Shown here: positions 55,949 to 64,000 of the stretch, piece by piece
Position numbering within the stretch: the stretch's first letter is position 1
Layout: every line of letters begins with the position of its first letter
NCBI RefSeq assembly: GCF_024733555.1
Contig: NZ_JANIOF010000004.1
Location: forward strand, 248,001-312,000
Direction of reading: 5' to 3'
From: Paenibacillus sp. SC116
GTDB lineage: Bacteria > Bacillota > Bacilli > Paenibacillales > Paenibacillaceae
DNA: 64,000 nt
Translations under genes and position numbers: made by a program
The notes under the pieces: generated by a model
What the model was told of the DNA's origin: nothing
The model's database searches: none
Seen by the model: only the letters and a program-made list of their open reading frames with translations

Positions 55949-56488
55949 ATGACAAAAGCGTTGATTGTCATTGATTATACAGTTGATTTCGTAGATGGTA
56001 AGCTGCCTTGTGGTGATCCGGCTATCGCTATTGAAAAGCCAATTACAGAACTTGTAGAGCAATTTGTAGCACAAGGGGACGAAGTGGTCATGGCAGTCGA
56101 TATCCATGATGAGCAGGACCCATACCACCCTGAGACAAAGCTATTTCCGCCTCATAACATTAGAGGGACAAGCGGTCGAAACTTGTATGGCAGCCTTATG
56201 GATGTGTATGAGCAGCACAAAGATCGTATTTATTGGATGGACAAGACTCGCTATAGTGCCTTTTGTGGGACAGACTTGGATATGAGGCTAAGAGCGAGAG
56301 GTATTCAAGAAGTTCATTTAGCAGGAGTATGTACGGATATTTGTGTCCTTCATACTGCGATTGAGGCTTATAACCTGGGTTATAAGATCGTTGTTCATGA
56401 GCGTGCAGTTGCTACGTTTAATGGACAAGCCCATGTATGGGCATTAGAGCATTTCCGCAATTCGCTTGGTGCTACTACCATCAGCTAG
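55949..56488 (+). CDS. pncA: Nicotinamidase (isochorismatase-like hydrolase)
   Basis: Converts nicotinamide to nicotinate in NAD salvage. ATG 55949 follows GGGGAG (8 nt); 179 residues. Catalytic triad positions: Asp in IVIDYTVDFVDG, Lys in YWMDKTRYSAF, Cys in AGVCTDICVLHTA; metal residues in DIHDEQDPYHPE. Directly followed by nicotinate phosphoribosyltransferase, which supports PncA over other isochorismatase-fold hydrolases. Confidence 0.92.
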   Translation: MTKALIVIDYTVDFVDGKLPCGDPAIAIEKPITELVEQFVAQGDEVVMAVDIHDEQDPYHPETKLFPPHNIRGTSGRNLYGSLMDVYEQHKDRIYWMDKTRYSAFCGTDLDMRLRARGIQEVHLAGVCTDICVLHTAIEAYNLGYKIVVHERAVATFNGQAHVWALEHFRNSLGATTIS

Positions 56489-56529
56489 CTTCAACGATAG
56501 ACACAAATGGATAGGAGTAGTGATGCGCA

Positions 56530-58005
56530 ATGAATCACTCGATGGCTTTACATACAGATAAATATCAAATCAATATGATGTATGCGCATTGGAAAAATGA
56601 TACGCATAACCAGCAGACGGTATTCGAAGCATTCTTTCGCAAAATGCCATTTGGCAATGGATATGCTGTCTTTGCTGGCTTAGAGCGCATTATTGAATAT
56701 ATGGAACAACTTCGTTTTACAGACGACGATATTGCCTATTTAGGTGAACAGGAAGAGCAATATGAGGCGGCATTTTTGGAGGAATTGAGAAATTTCCGCT
56801 TCAATGGTCACATTGACGCTGTAAAAGAAGGTACACTTGTATTTGCTAATGAACCGCTTGTGCGTATAGAAGGCCGTGTGTTTGAGACGCAGTTGATTGA
56901 GACGGCATTGCTTAACTTTATGAATTTCCAAACGCTTATAGCAACCAAAGCGTCACGGATTAAACGAGTTGCTAAAAATGATATTTTGATGGAATTTGGA
57001 ACTCGTCGTGCGCAAGAGGCAGATGCTTCGTTATGGGGAGCTAGGGCGGCTTATATAGCGGGTTTCCATGCGACATCCAATATGTTGGCGGGCAAGCGCT
57101 TCTCGATCCCTACGAAAGGCACACATGCACATGCATGGGTACAGAGCTTCGCAAGTGAGCAGCAAGCTTTCGAATCTTTTGCAAAGGCGCTGCCCGATCA
57201 AGTTACACTGCTAGTAGATACGTACGATACGCTTCATAGTGGGATCCCAAATGCGATCCAAATAGCGAAGCAATTGAGTGCAAAGGGCAAAAAACTGCAA
57301 GGAATTCGTTTGGATAGCGGAGACTTGGCATATTTGTCGATCGAGGCACGTAAAATGTTAGACGAGGCTGGCTTGTACGATGTACGCATTGTGGCCTCGA
57401 ATGATTTGGATGAGTATACGATTGCAGACTTGAAGGAGCAAGGGGCTCGAGTGGATAGTTGGGGCGTGGGCACACAGCTGATTACAGCAGCCGATCAGCC
57501 TTCCTTAGGCGGTGTGTACAAGCTTGTGGCACGCGAAATTAACGGACGACTAGAGCCGACGATCAAAATTTCTGCTAATCCAGAAAAAGTAACCGCTCCG
57601 GGGAAAAAGGATGTTTACCGTATTATTCATCCTAAAAAGCACAAAGCAATCGCTGATTATGTGTGCTTAGCATCAGAGTCAGACGTAGAGCGCAAGCAGA
57701 AGCTGAAGTTGTTTGATCCGCTTCATCCTTATATCCATAAATATGTGGATAAGTATGAGGCAGAAAAGCTGCTGCAGCCAATTTATCGCTCGGGACAACT
57801 TGTGTATGATCGACCACAGCTAGAGGAGATTCGTGCCTATCATGAGCAGCAGATCAATCTGTTCTGGCCGGAGCATTTGCGCAAAAAGAATCCTGAGCCA
57901 TTTCATGTTGATTACAGCACGAAGGCTTGGCAGCTGAAACGAGATATGATAGAAATGTATGTGCAGGAAAAGGAAAAGCTTCGAGTGTTAAGACAAGAAG
58001 AATAG
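56530..58005 (+). CDS. pncB: Nicotinate phosphoribosyltransferase
   Basis: Joins nicotinate to PRPP to form nicotinate mononucleotide, the next salvage step. 491 residues. Signatures: LHTDKYQINMMYAHW, FRKMPFGNGYAVFAGLERI, MEFGTRRAQEADAS, GTHAHAWVQSF, LLVDTYDT, GIRLDSGDLAYLS and SWGVGTQLIT. Start ATG 56530 with AGGAG upstream; a nearer out-of-frame ATG at 56523 is not used. Forms an operon with pncA. Confidence 0.96.
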   Translation: MNHSMALHTDKYQINMMYAHWKNDTHNQQTVFEAFFRKMPFGNGYAVFAGLERIIEYMEQLRFTDDDIAYLGEQEEQYEAAFLEELRNFRFNGHIDAVKEGTLVFANEPLVRIEGRVFETQLIETALLNFMNFQTLIATKASRIKRVAKNDILMEFGTRRAQEADASLWGARAAYIAGFHATSNMLAGKRFSIPTKGTHAHAWVQSFASEQQAFESFAKALPDQVTLLVDTYDTLHSGIPNAIQIAKQLSAKGKKLQGIRLDSGDLAYLSIEARKMLDEAGLYDVRIVASNDLDEYTIADLKEQGARVDSWGVGTQLITAADQPSLGGVYKLVAREINGRLEPTIKISANPEKVTAPGKKDVYRIIHPKKHKAIADYVCLASESDVERKQKLKLFDPLHPYIHKYVDKYEAEKLLQPIYRSGQLVYDRPQLEEIRAYHEQQINLFWPEHLRKKNPEPFHVDYSTKAWQLKRDMIEMYVQEKEKLRVLRQEE

Positions 58006-58021
58006 CTAATTGGGAGAGAGG

Positions 58022-58888
58022 ATGGGAAGGATGAACGGAAACGAAGCGTCAGTAACAACACGTAAGAGTGAGGTGTGGACTCCAGCACATGGGTTCACAG
58101 GTGGTATTGAAGGGCCTGCTTGTGACAGACAAGGCAATCTTTACGCGGTTAATTATGCTCGTGAGGGGACGATTGGGCGTGTAACGCCTGACGGCTCAAG
58201 TTCTATCTTCCTTGAATTGCCGAATGGGAGTATCGCGAACGGCATCCGTTTCACGCGAGATGGACGGATGCTGATGGCGGACTACACGAAGCACAACATA
58301 CTTGTTTATGATTTTGCCTTTCAGAAACTATCTGTGTTCGCACATGAACCACGGATGAATCAACCGAACGATATTTGTATTACTGCTCATGATATCATTT
58401 TCGCAAGTGACCCGAAATGGGCAGACAACACAGGGCAGCTATGGCGTATACTGCCGCATGGTGAGGTCACATTAATGGAAGCGGGCATGGGGACAACGAA
58501 TGGAATTGAAGTAGGTCCGCAGGAAAACGTACTTTACGTTAACGAATCGGTTCAACGATGTATTTGGGCGTATGATTTGGCGGCGAATGGATCGATTTCC
58601 AACAAACGATTATTCGCTCAGTTCAGTGACTTCGGCTTAGATGGGATGCGCAGCGATGTGGATGGAAACTTGTACGTAGCTCGTTACGGGAAAGGTACCA
58701 TCGCTATTCTCAATCCAGCAGGAGTGCTGATTGAAGAAATTCAGCTGCATGGCAAAAATCCAACGAACGTAACGTTCGGAGGAGCGGATGGTCGTACTGT
58801 ATATGTCACTGTGCAGGATCAAGGCAATGTGGAACGATTCCGTGCAGACCGTCCAGGTCGTTGTCGCCGATTGTTTGGACTTGTATAA
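58022..58888 (+). CDS. SMP-30/gluconolactonase-like beta-propeller protein
   Basis: 288 residues from ATG 58022 (SD GGGAGAG; TTG 58010 and ATG 58031 are alternatives). Six-bladed propeller of the SMP-30/LRE family: GIEGPACDRQGNLYAVNY, ANGIRFTRDGRMLMADY, MNQPNDICIT, GTTNGIEVGPQENVLYVNE and DGMRSDVDGNLYVARYGKG. The Glu, Asn and Asp metal-site residues appear in place. Likely a sugar lactonase. It abuts pncB, so it is probably co-transcribed, though no pathway link is evident. Confidence 0.87.
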   Translation: MGRMNGNEASVTTRKSEVWTPAHGFTGGIEGPACDRQGNLYAVNYAREGTIGRVTPDGSSSIFLELPNGSIANGIRFTRDGRMLMADYTKHNILVYDFAFQKLSVFAHEPRMNQPNDICITAHDIIFASDPKWADNTGQLWRILPHGEVTLMEAGMGTTNGIEVGPQENVLYVNESVQRCIWAYDLAANGSISNKRLFAQFSDFGLDGMRSDVDGNLYVARYGKGTIAILNPAGVLIEEIQLHGKNPTNVTFGGADGRTVYVTVQDQGNVERFRADRPGRCRRLFGLV

Positions 58889-58904
58889 GGATGAAAGTAA
58901 ACAT

Positions 58905-58941
58905 AAAGCAGAGAGCCTTATTAAGAGGCTCTCTGCTTTTA
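58905..58941 (+). terminator. Terminator after the SMP-30-like gene
   Basis: Perfect 13-bp stem AAAGCAGAGAGCC / GGCTCTCTGCTTT with a 9-nt loop. It separates converging transcripts with ldh, so may serve both strands. Confidence 0.9.
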
Positions 58942-59077
58942 TTATTTCTCGGGAAAGCGCAGAACTAGTCATAAACCGTCCTTATTCGCAAATAAATACA
59001 GCGTGATAGGCAAGTTCATGTTTCATAAAGATGAATGTTGTCGAAAGGGACGGGGCTCATTATCCGGTATGCCCAGT

Positions 59078-60126
<1,049 letters not shown>

Positions 60127-60164
60127 CATTAACCACTCAACAGGTAATTAATTCATTTTAGTTA

Positions 60165-60193
60165 TTGTATAGGGGTAGGGGGTATGTTATAAT
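60165..60193 (+). promoter_or_regulatory. csoR-copZ promoter with G-tract operator
   Basis: TTGTAT (60165-60170), 17-bp spacer, TATAAT (60188-60193). The spacer carries GTATAGGGGTAGGGGGTATG (60167-60186), two G tracts flanked by TAT. This resembles the AT-flanked G-tract sites of CsoR/RcnR regulators and would be bound by apo-CsoR. Confidence 0.65.
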
Positions 60194-60221
60194 TCAACTA
60201 AAGGTGGTGAATAAGAAGACT

Positions 60222-60596
60222 ATGACAGAAAAAGACCTAGAACAAGTACCAGAAGATCAACAACCATCATCGTGCTGTACATCTGATAGCGTGTGTGCCC
60301 ACCATCAAGCGGATGGAGAGCGCAAAAGTCATCATTCTGCGGAAACGAAACAGAAGCTTGTTCATCGCCTGAATCGAATCGAAGGCCAAGTACGAGGCGT
60401 TAAGTCTATGATTGAACGAGATGTATATTGTGATCAGGTGCTTCATCAGATTGCATCCATCCAATCTGCACTTAATTCAGTAGGCAAGTTGTTATTAGAC
60501 GGTCACATCCGATCTTGTGTCGTAGAACGACTCCAAGCAGGAGAGGAAGAAGTCATAACAGAGCTTCTTACGACCATGAATAAACTGATGAAGTAG
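60222..60596 (+). CDS. csoR: Copper-sensing repressor CsoR
   Basis: Four-helix DNA-binding repressor that releases its operator on binding Cu(I). ATG 60222, SD AAGGTGGTG; 124 residues. The copper triad is intact with canonical spacing: Cys70 (DVYCDQ), His95 and Cys99 (DGHIRSC). Core RLNRIEGQVRGVKSMIERD. The N-terminal extension (about 45 residues) is rich in Cys and His (SSCCTSDSVCAHH), more than is usual for the family. First gene of a csoR-copZ pair. Confidence 0.93.
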   Translation: MTEKDLEQVPEDQQPSSCCTSDSVCAHHQADGERKSHHSAETKQKLVHRLNRIEGQVRGVKSMIERDVYCDQVLHQIASIQSALNSVGKLLLDGHIRSCVVERLQAGEEEVITELLTTMNKLMK

Positions 60597-60628
60597 ACAA
60601 CAGTCATTATTTTGAGGAGGACGACAGG

Positions 60629-60829
60629 ATGAGTCAAGTAACGTGGAAAGTAGAAGGAATGTCTTGCGGTCATTGCAAAGCTGCAATCGAGAAAGCTGTA
60701 GCGAATGAAAAGGCGACAGCTGAAGTTTCTTTGGCAGACAAGCAAGTAACAATTACGTATGATGAATCGGTTGTTTCTTTGGATAAAGTTCGTGAAGCGA
60801 TTGAAGATCAAGGCTACGACATCGTTTAA
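60629..60829 (+). CDS. copZ: Copper chaperone CopZ
   Basis: 66-residue heavy-metal-associated domain that binds Cu(I) and hands it to a CopA ATPase. Metal motif EGMSCGHCKAAIEKAV with Cys13 and Cys16; beta-alpha-beta pattern continues to AIEDQGYDIV. SD GAGGAGGACGAC upstream. Follows csoR by 32 nt. No copA gene follows; a terminator and an unrelated gene come next. Confidence 0.95.
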   Translation: MSQVTWKVEGMSCGHCKAAIEKAVANEKATAEVSLADKQVTITYDESVVSLDKVREAIEDQGYDIV

Positions 60830-60953
60830 TCTTAGTGCAATGGAAAGCTCCAGGAAATGATGTCAAAATGAGTACACAATCTAATGAGCGTATGTCTCAT
60901 AAAGTAACAGGATGTCTCTTTATGCTGTTAAACAGTAGAATGGGCTCCACGCC

Positions 60954-61006
60954 AAACGGTTTGCTCTAACTACAGCTTATTTGTTGTGGAGGGTAAGCCG
61001 TTTTTT
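60954..61006 (+). terminator. Terminator after copZ
   Basis: AACGGTTTGCTCT (60955-60967) pairs with AGGGTAAGCCGTT (60990-61002) through 13 positions with wobbles, ending in six T. Confidence 0.82.
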
Positions 61007-61104
61007 GTGCAGGTGGGCAGTTGGTAAAAAATTATCTATACACTTATATAGCAACATAACCTGCTCAGTTTGACAAAGAACAGGATTTGAAGGAGGTCAT
61101 CAAT

Positions 61105-61383
61105 ATGCAGCTGCGAGTAACAGAACAAGCGGTGAAGCGATTTCAATCCGAATGGGGATTTGTAAACGGAGACCATATTCGTATCTTTGTTAGGTATAGC
61201 GGATTCAGCAGTTCGGGTCCGTATTCATTCGGTATTATTAAAGAAGCGCCAAGATATCCAGCGGTTACGGAAAGTGTAGAAGGTATTACGTTCTTTATGG
61301 AAGAAAACGATGTTTGGTTCTTGGAAGATCAAGAACTTACGATAGATGAGAAGCACGAAGAAATCGCTTTCATACGGGCGTAA
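61105..61383 (+). CDS. HesB/YneR-like protein without cysteines
   Basis: 92 residues, ATG 61105 after AAGGAGGT. Starts MQLRVTEQAVKRFQSEWGF and continues GDHIRIFVRYSGFSSSGPYS, similar to the HesB-like domain of A-type iron-sulfur carriers. It contains no cysteine at all, so it cannot ligate a cluster in the usual way. Such HesB/YadR/YfhF relatives are widespread in Bacillales with unknown role. It has its own SD and stands alone between two terminator-bounded units. Confidence 0.8.
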   Translation: MQLRVTEQAVKRFQSEWGFVNGDHIRIFVRYSGFSSSGPYSFGIIKEAPRYPAVTESVEGITFFMEENDVWFLEDQELTIDEKHEEIAFIRA

Positions 61384-61472
61384 ATCTCTTTTTGTGCATG
61401 TAAATTTTAAATAATTCTTACCTTAATTCCTATCTGTCCTATTGGATTTATTTAATTTATTTAATATAAGTC

Positions 61473-61501
61473 TTGTCAACGGCATAGGAACGGGCTATAA
61501 T
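61473..61501 (+). promoter_or_regulatory. metE promoter
   Basis: TTGTCA (61473-61478), 17-bp spacer, TATAAT (61496-61501), about 35 bp before the cobalamin aptamer. Confidence 0.75.
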
Positions 61502-61541
61502 CAGTCCCATCGGGTAAGACCATTAACTAAATATGGGAGAA

Positions 61542-61700
61542 TAGGTGCTTAGCGTAACGTCTAAGCTTAATAGGGAAGTTCGGTACATCATTCCGACGCG
61601 GTCCCGCCACTGTAATAGCGGAGATACAGCAAGTATGCCACTGGTTATTCTAACTGGGAAGGTAGCTGTTATTTATGAAGCTTGAGCCAGGAGACCTACC
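61542..61700 (+). promoter_or_regulatory. Cobalamin riboswitch aptamer
   Basis: Conserved B12-box features are all present: TAGGTGC at the 5' end, TTAATAGGGAAGTTCGGT, CCGACGCGGTCCCGCCACTG, GCCACTGG, CTGGGAAGG and GAGCCAGGAGACCTACC. P1 pairs TAGGT (61542-61546) with ACCTA (61694-61698). Its position before metE fits repression of the B12-independent enzyme when B12 is available. Confidence 0.95.
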
Positions 61701-61730
61701 TGTTCTGACGACACTGTTTTTAACCTACGG

Positions 61731-61958
61731 GAGATAGGGAGGTGTTACGTAAACACAGCGCTGTGCCATGACACAAGTTTATTTGTGTGTTTTAGGTGCA
61801 TTAGGCTATGGACTTAATAGTGATGTACGATTCGAACTTCGTATCGGTAGGACAACGTAAGTCCAACGGTGCGGTGTAGCATGATCAACGTACATACATG
61901 TTTCATTGATCGTTTACGGGCATTCTTATCTCTCAAAGAGATAGGAATGCCTTTTTTT
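61731..61958 (+). promoter_or_regulatory. Expression platform and terminator of the metE riboswitch
   Basis: The terminator is GGCATTCTTATCTC (61919-61932) / GAGATAGGAATGCC (61938-61951) plus seven T. Its 5' arm (61923-61932) can instead pair for 10 bp, with wobbles, to GAGATAGGGA at 61731-61740, a candidate antiterminator. Between them lie hairpins at 61771-61788, 61810-61864 and 61883-61911, making the platform over 200 nt long. Confidence 0.7.
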
Positions 61959-62002
61959 GTTGATTGGGACAATTAGCGATAGCACATTGGGAGGCGTATG
62001 AG

Positions 62003-64000
62003 ATGACAGGACAGAATAACGCAGCACAAGTTACAGCAAGTGTGATTGGTTACCCGCGAATTGGGAAACAACGTGAGTGGAAAAAAGCTTTGGAAGCCTA
62101 TTGGGCAGGCAAGAGCGACTATAGTCAAACCGTAGCGGAATTGGATCGAATCGAAGTAGATCGGTTGCAGCATTTGGCTGATGCCGGATTAAACTATATT
62201 CCTGTGAATGACTACTCATGGTATGATCATGTGCTTGATCAAAGTGTTACATTTGGTATTATTCCTGAGCGTTTCCATTCGCTGGCTGCGCAGATCGAGT
62301 CTTGTAGTCAGATAGAAGCAGGTCAAACATCTATTCCACAAGAGGTGGCTGATCTTGCTTTCGCAATCGCAAGAGGAACGGCGCAGCATCCGGCAAGTGA
62401 GATGACGAAATGGTTCAATACGAACTATCATTACATCGTACCTGAGTGGAGCGGACAAGAACCACAATTGCTTGTGAACTTGCCATTATTGGCAGTTAAA
62501 CGTGCGAAGCAAGCTCTAGCTGATCGTGCGGCTGTACTGAAGCCTGTTCTAATAGGACCTTATACGTTTGTTCGCTTGATGAAAGGTATCCCTGCAGCAG
62601 AACGCGCTGCAGTTATCGCAAAGCTTACGCCTGTCTATGTTCAACTATTGCAATCATTGGAAGCAGAGGGCGTACAAGTTGTACAACTCGATGAGCCCGC
62701 ATGGATTTGGGCATTGAATAAAGAAGAACAGCAGCAAGTGCAAGCTACCTATGATGCTCTGCGTCAAGCGGTTCCGTCCCTTGAGCTATGGGTTCAAACG
62801 TACTTTGAGGCTGTAGCAGACTACACATTCATTACCTCTTTGCCAGTTGATGTGATCGGTTTAGACTTTGTACACGGCAAAGCACGCAACGAAGCAAGTC
62901 TGAAGCAGCATGGCTTCCCAGCTGACAAACGCATTGCGATTGGCGTACTAGATGGCCGCAATGTATGGCGTACTGATCTACAAGCTGTCGTAACCGAATT
63001 GGAGCAGACAATCGAGCCTGTTGTCGCAAAAGAAAGATGGATCGTGCAGCCATCTTGCAGCTTGCTTCATGTTCCTCTTGCTTTGCGCGAAGAGAGCAAG
63101 CTTTCACAGTTGATGGTTGATGCTCTTGCTGGTGCAGAAGAGAAGCTTGTTGAGATCGTAACGATTGCAAATGCTTTGAACGATCCAAGCACAGCGAAAG
63201 AGCTGCTTGCTGCAAGCAGTGCGGCTGTTCAAGCTTGGCGCACAGCTCCAGAAAGACAGCGCCCACAAGTTCGTGAAGCGTTAAAGGACATCCATCAGGA
63301 TGAGAAGCTATTGACGCGCGAAGCGTTCCAAGAGCGTTTGAAGCTGCAAGAGCAAAGATGGCCTCAGCTGCCGTTGCTGCCAACGACATCAATCGGAAGT
63401 CTTCCGCAGACGTTGGATGTGCGTAAGGCGCGTCAGCGTTTCCGTAAAGGGGAGTGGGACTTAGCTGCCTATACGGAATACTTGCAAGCAGAAATGAAAC
63501 GTTGGGTCGAGATTCAAGAAGAGATTGGCATCGATGTGCTTGTGCATGGTGAGTTCGAGCGTACCGATATGGTTGAGTACTTTGGCGAGAAGCTTGATGG
63601 CTTTGTCTTTACGCAAAATGGATGGGTTCAATCTTACGGCTCCCGCTGCGTAAAACCACCGTTGCTCTACGGAGATATCGCTTTCCGTTCTGCCATGACT
63701 GTGGAAGAGACAGAATTTGCTCAAACGCTTACCAAGCAGCCGGTTAAAGGTATGTTGACAGGACCGGTTACGATCTTGAACTGGTCGTTCGTTCGTGATG
63801 ACTTGTCTCGTGAAGAGGTATCCTATCAACTGGCATGGGCATTGCGCCAAGAAATTATTGCGCTTGAAGAAGCGGGCATCGGCATGATTCAAGTTGATGA
63901 GCCAGCAGTTAAGGAAGGCATGCCGCTGCATGCAGACGATGCGGTTCATTATCGCAAATGGACAGTTGATGCATTCCGTCTTGCTACAGCAGGCGTAAGA
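62003..64000 (+). CDS. metE: Cobalamin-independent methionine synthase (partial)
   Basis: Transfers a methyl group from 5-methyltetrahydropteroyl-triglutamate to homocysteine. ATG 62003 is 8 nt after TGGGAGG (ATG 61998 hits a stop at once). The frame stays open to the window end, 666 codons of a family of about 760. Visible: SVIGYPRIGKQREWKKALE at the N-terminus, WFNTNYHYIVPEW, IGPYTFVRL, QLDEPAW, then the catalytic half from about 460 (LPTTSIGSLPQT, VLVHGEFERTDMVEYFGE, GPVTILNWSFVR, QVDEPAVKEGMPL). The zinc ligands lie beyond the window. Controlled by the riboswitch upstream. Confidence 0.96.
   Translation, partial: MTGQNNAAQVTASVIGYPRIGKQREWKKALEAYWAGKSDYSQTVAELDRIEVDRLQHLADAGLNYIPVNDYSWYDHVLDQSVTFGIIPERFHSLAAQIESCSQIEAGQTSIPQEVADLAFAIARGTAQHPASEMTKWFNTNYHYIVPEWSGQEPQLLVNLPLLAVKRAKQALADRAAVLKPVLIGPYTFVRLMKGIPAAERAAVIAKLTPVYVQLLQSLEAEGVQVVQLDEPAWIWALNKEEQQQVQATYDALRQAVPSLELWVQTYFEAVADYTFITSLPVDVIGLDFVHGKARNEASLKQHGFPADKRIAIGVLDGRNVWRTDLQAVVTELEQTIEPVVAKERWIVQPSCSLLHVPLALREESKLSQLMVDALAGAEEKLVEIVTIANALNDPSTAKELLAASSAAVQAWRTAPERQRPQVREALKDIHQDEKLLTREAFQERLKLQEQRWPQLPLLPTTSIGSLPQTLDVRKARQRFRKGEWDLAAYTEYLQAEMKRWVEIQEEIGIDVLVHGEFERTDMVEYFGEKLDGFVFTQNGWVQSYGSRCVKPPLLYGDIAFRSAMTVEETEFAQTLTKQPVKGMLTGPVTILNWSFVRDDLSREEVSYQLAWALRQEIIALEEAGIGMIQVDEPAVKEGMPLHADDAVHYRKWTVDAFRLATAGVR

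Noticed and set aside
62216-63949. Several minus-strand ORFs inside metE
   Set aside because: metE is open across the entire stretch with clear family motifs; the reverse ORFs have no supporting signals.

Overview
The window is a stretch of core chromosome from an endospore-forming, low-GC Gram-positive bacterium. A Paenibacillus-type organism fits best. It has PolC, dipicolinate synthase, SpoVS, a SpoIIIE/FtsK translocase, a SleB-type cortex hydrolase, RicA and RNase Y. The gene order closely follows the Bacillus subtilis proS-polC to ymcA region, with typical Paenibacillus departures: a YajQ gene, korAB instead of tdh-kbl, dut after mlpA, and an archaeal-type ProRS tail. All genes but ldh are on the plus strand. 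TTG and GTG starts preceded by strong Shine-Dalgarno (SD) sequences are common. I see no tRNA, rRNA, IS element, prophage or CRISPR array.

Layout. 1-4.6 kb: end of proS, then polC. 4.6-13.5 kb: translation and RNA operon rimP-nusA-rnpM-ylxQ-infB-rbfA-nrnA-truB, then ribF. 13.5-17.6 kb: rpsO, pnp and a YlxY-type deacetylase. 17.7-24.4 kb: mlpA-dut, dipicolinate synthase dpaAB, then asd-dapG-dapA, which make the precursor of dipicolinate and lysine. 24.7-31.5 kb: RNase J, tepA, ylzJ-like, ftsK/spoIIIE, sleB-like. 31.8-39.4 kb: the ymf cluster (two M16 peptidase-fold proteins, EF-P aminopentanone reductase, DUF3243, DUF3388, RodZ-like), a tiny membrane protein, yajQ, pgsA. 39.5-46.1 kb: cinA, recA, recX, rny, ymdB, spoVS. 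46.3-53.1 kb: a dipeptidase, korAB, a PduL-type acyltransferase, miaB, ricA. 53.4-58.9 kb: acyl-CoA ligase, thioesterase, pncA-like and pncB (NAD salvage), an SMP-30-like protein. 59-64 kb: ldh (minus strand), csoR-copZ, a HesB-like protein, and a cobalamin riboswitch controlling metE, which runs off the end.

Working together. The region concentrates RNA-decay genes (PNPase, RNase J, RNase Y, NrnA, and RicA, which modulates RNase Y) beside transcription and translation factors. A second theme is sporulation: dpaAB with a sigma-K-like promoter, sleB with a sigma-G-like promoter, spoVS, spoIIIE. Regulatory signals readable from sequence include a LexA box at recA, a CsoR-type G-tract operator at csoR, a B12 riboswitch with a candidate antiterminator at metE, and a structured rpsO leader.

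I found no clearly new multi-gene system. The items most worth a second look are small: a 28-codon ORF and palindromic promoter ahead of pgsA, a compact promoter-terminator unit upstream of recA, multibranch hairpins before polC and ftsK, the unusually long metE leader, the identical tandem repeats inside infB, and an RNase J1-like protein at the rnjB locus.
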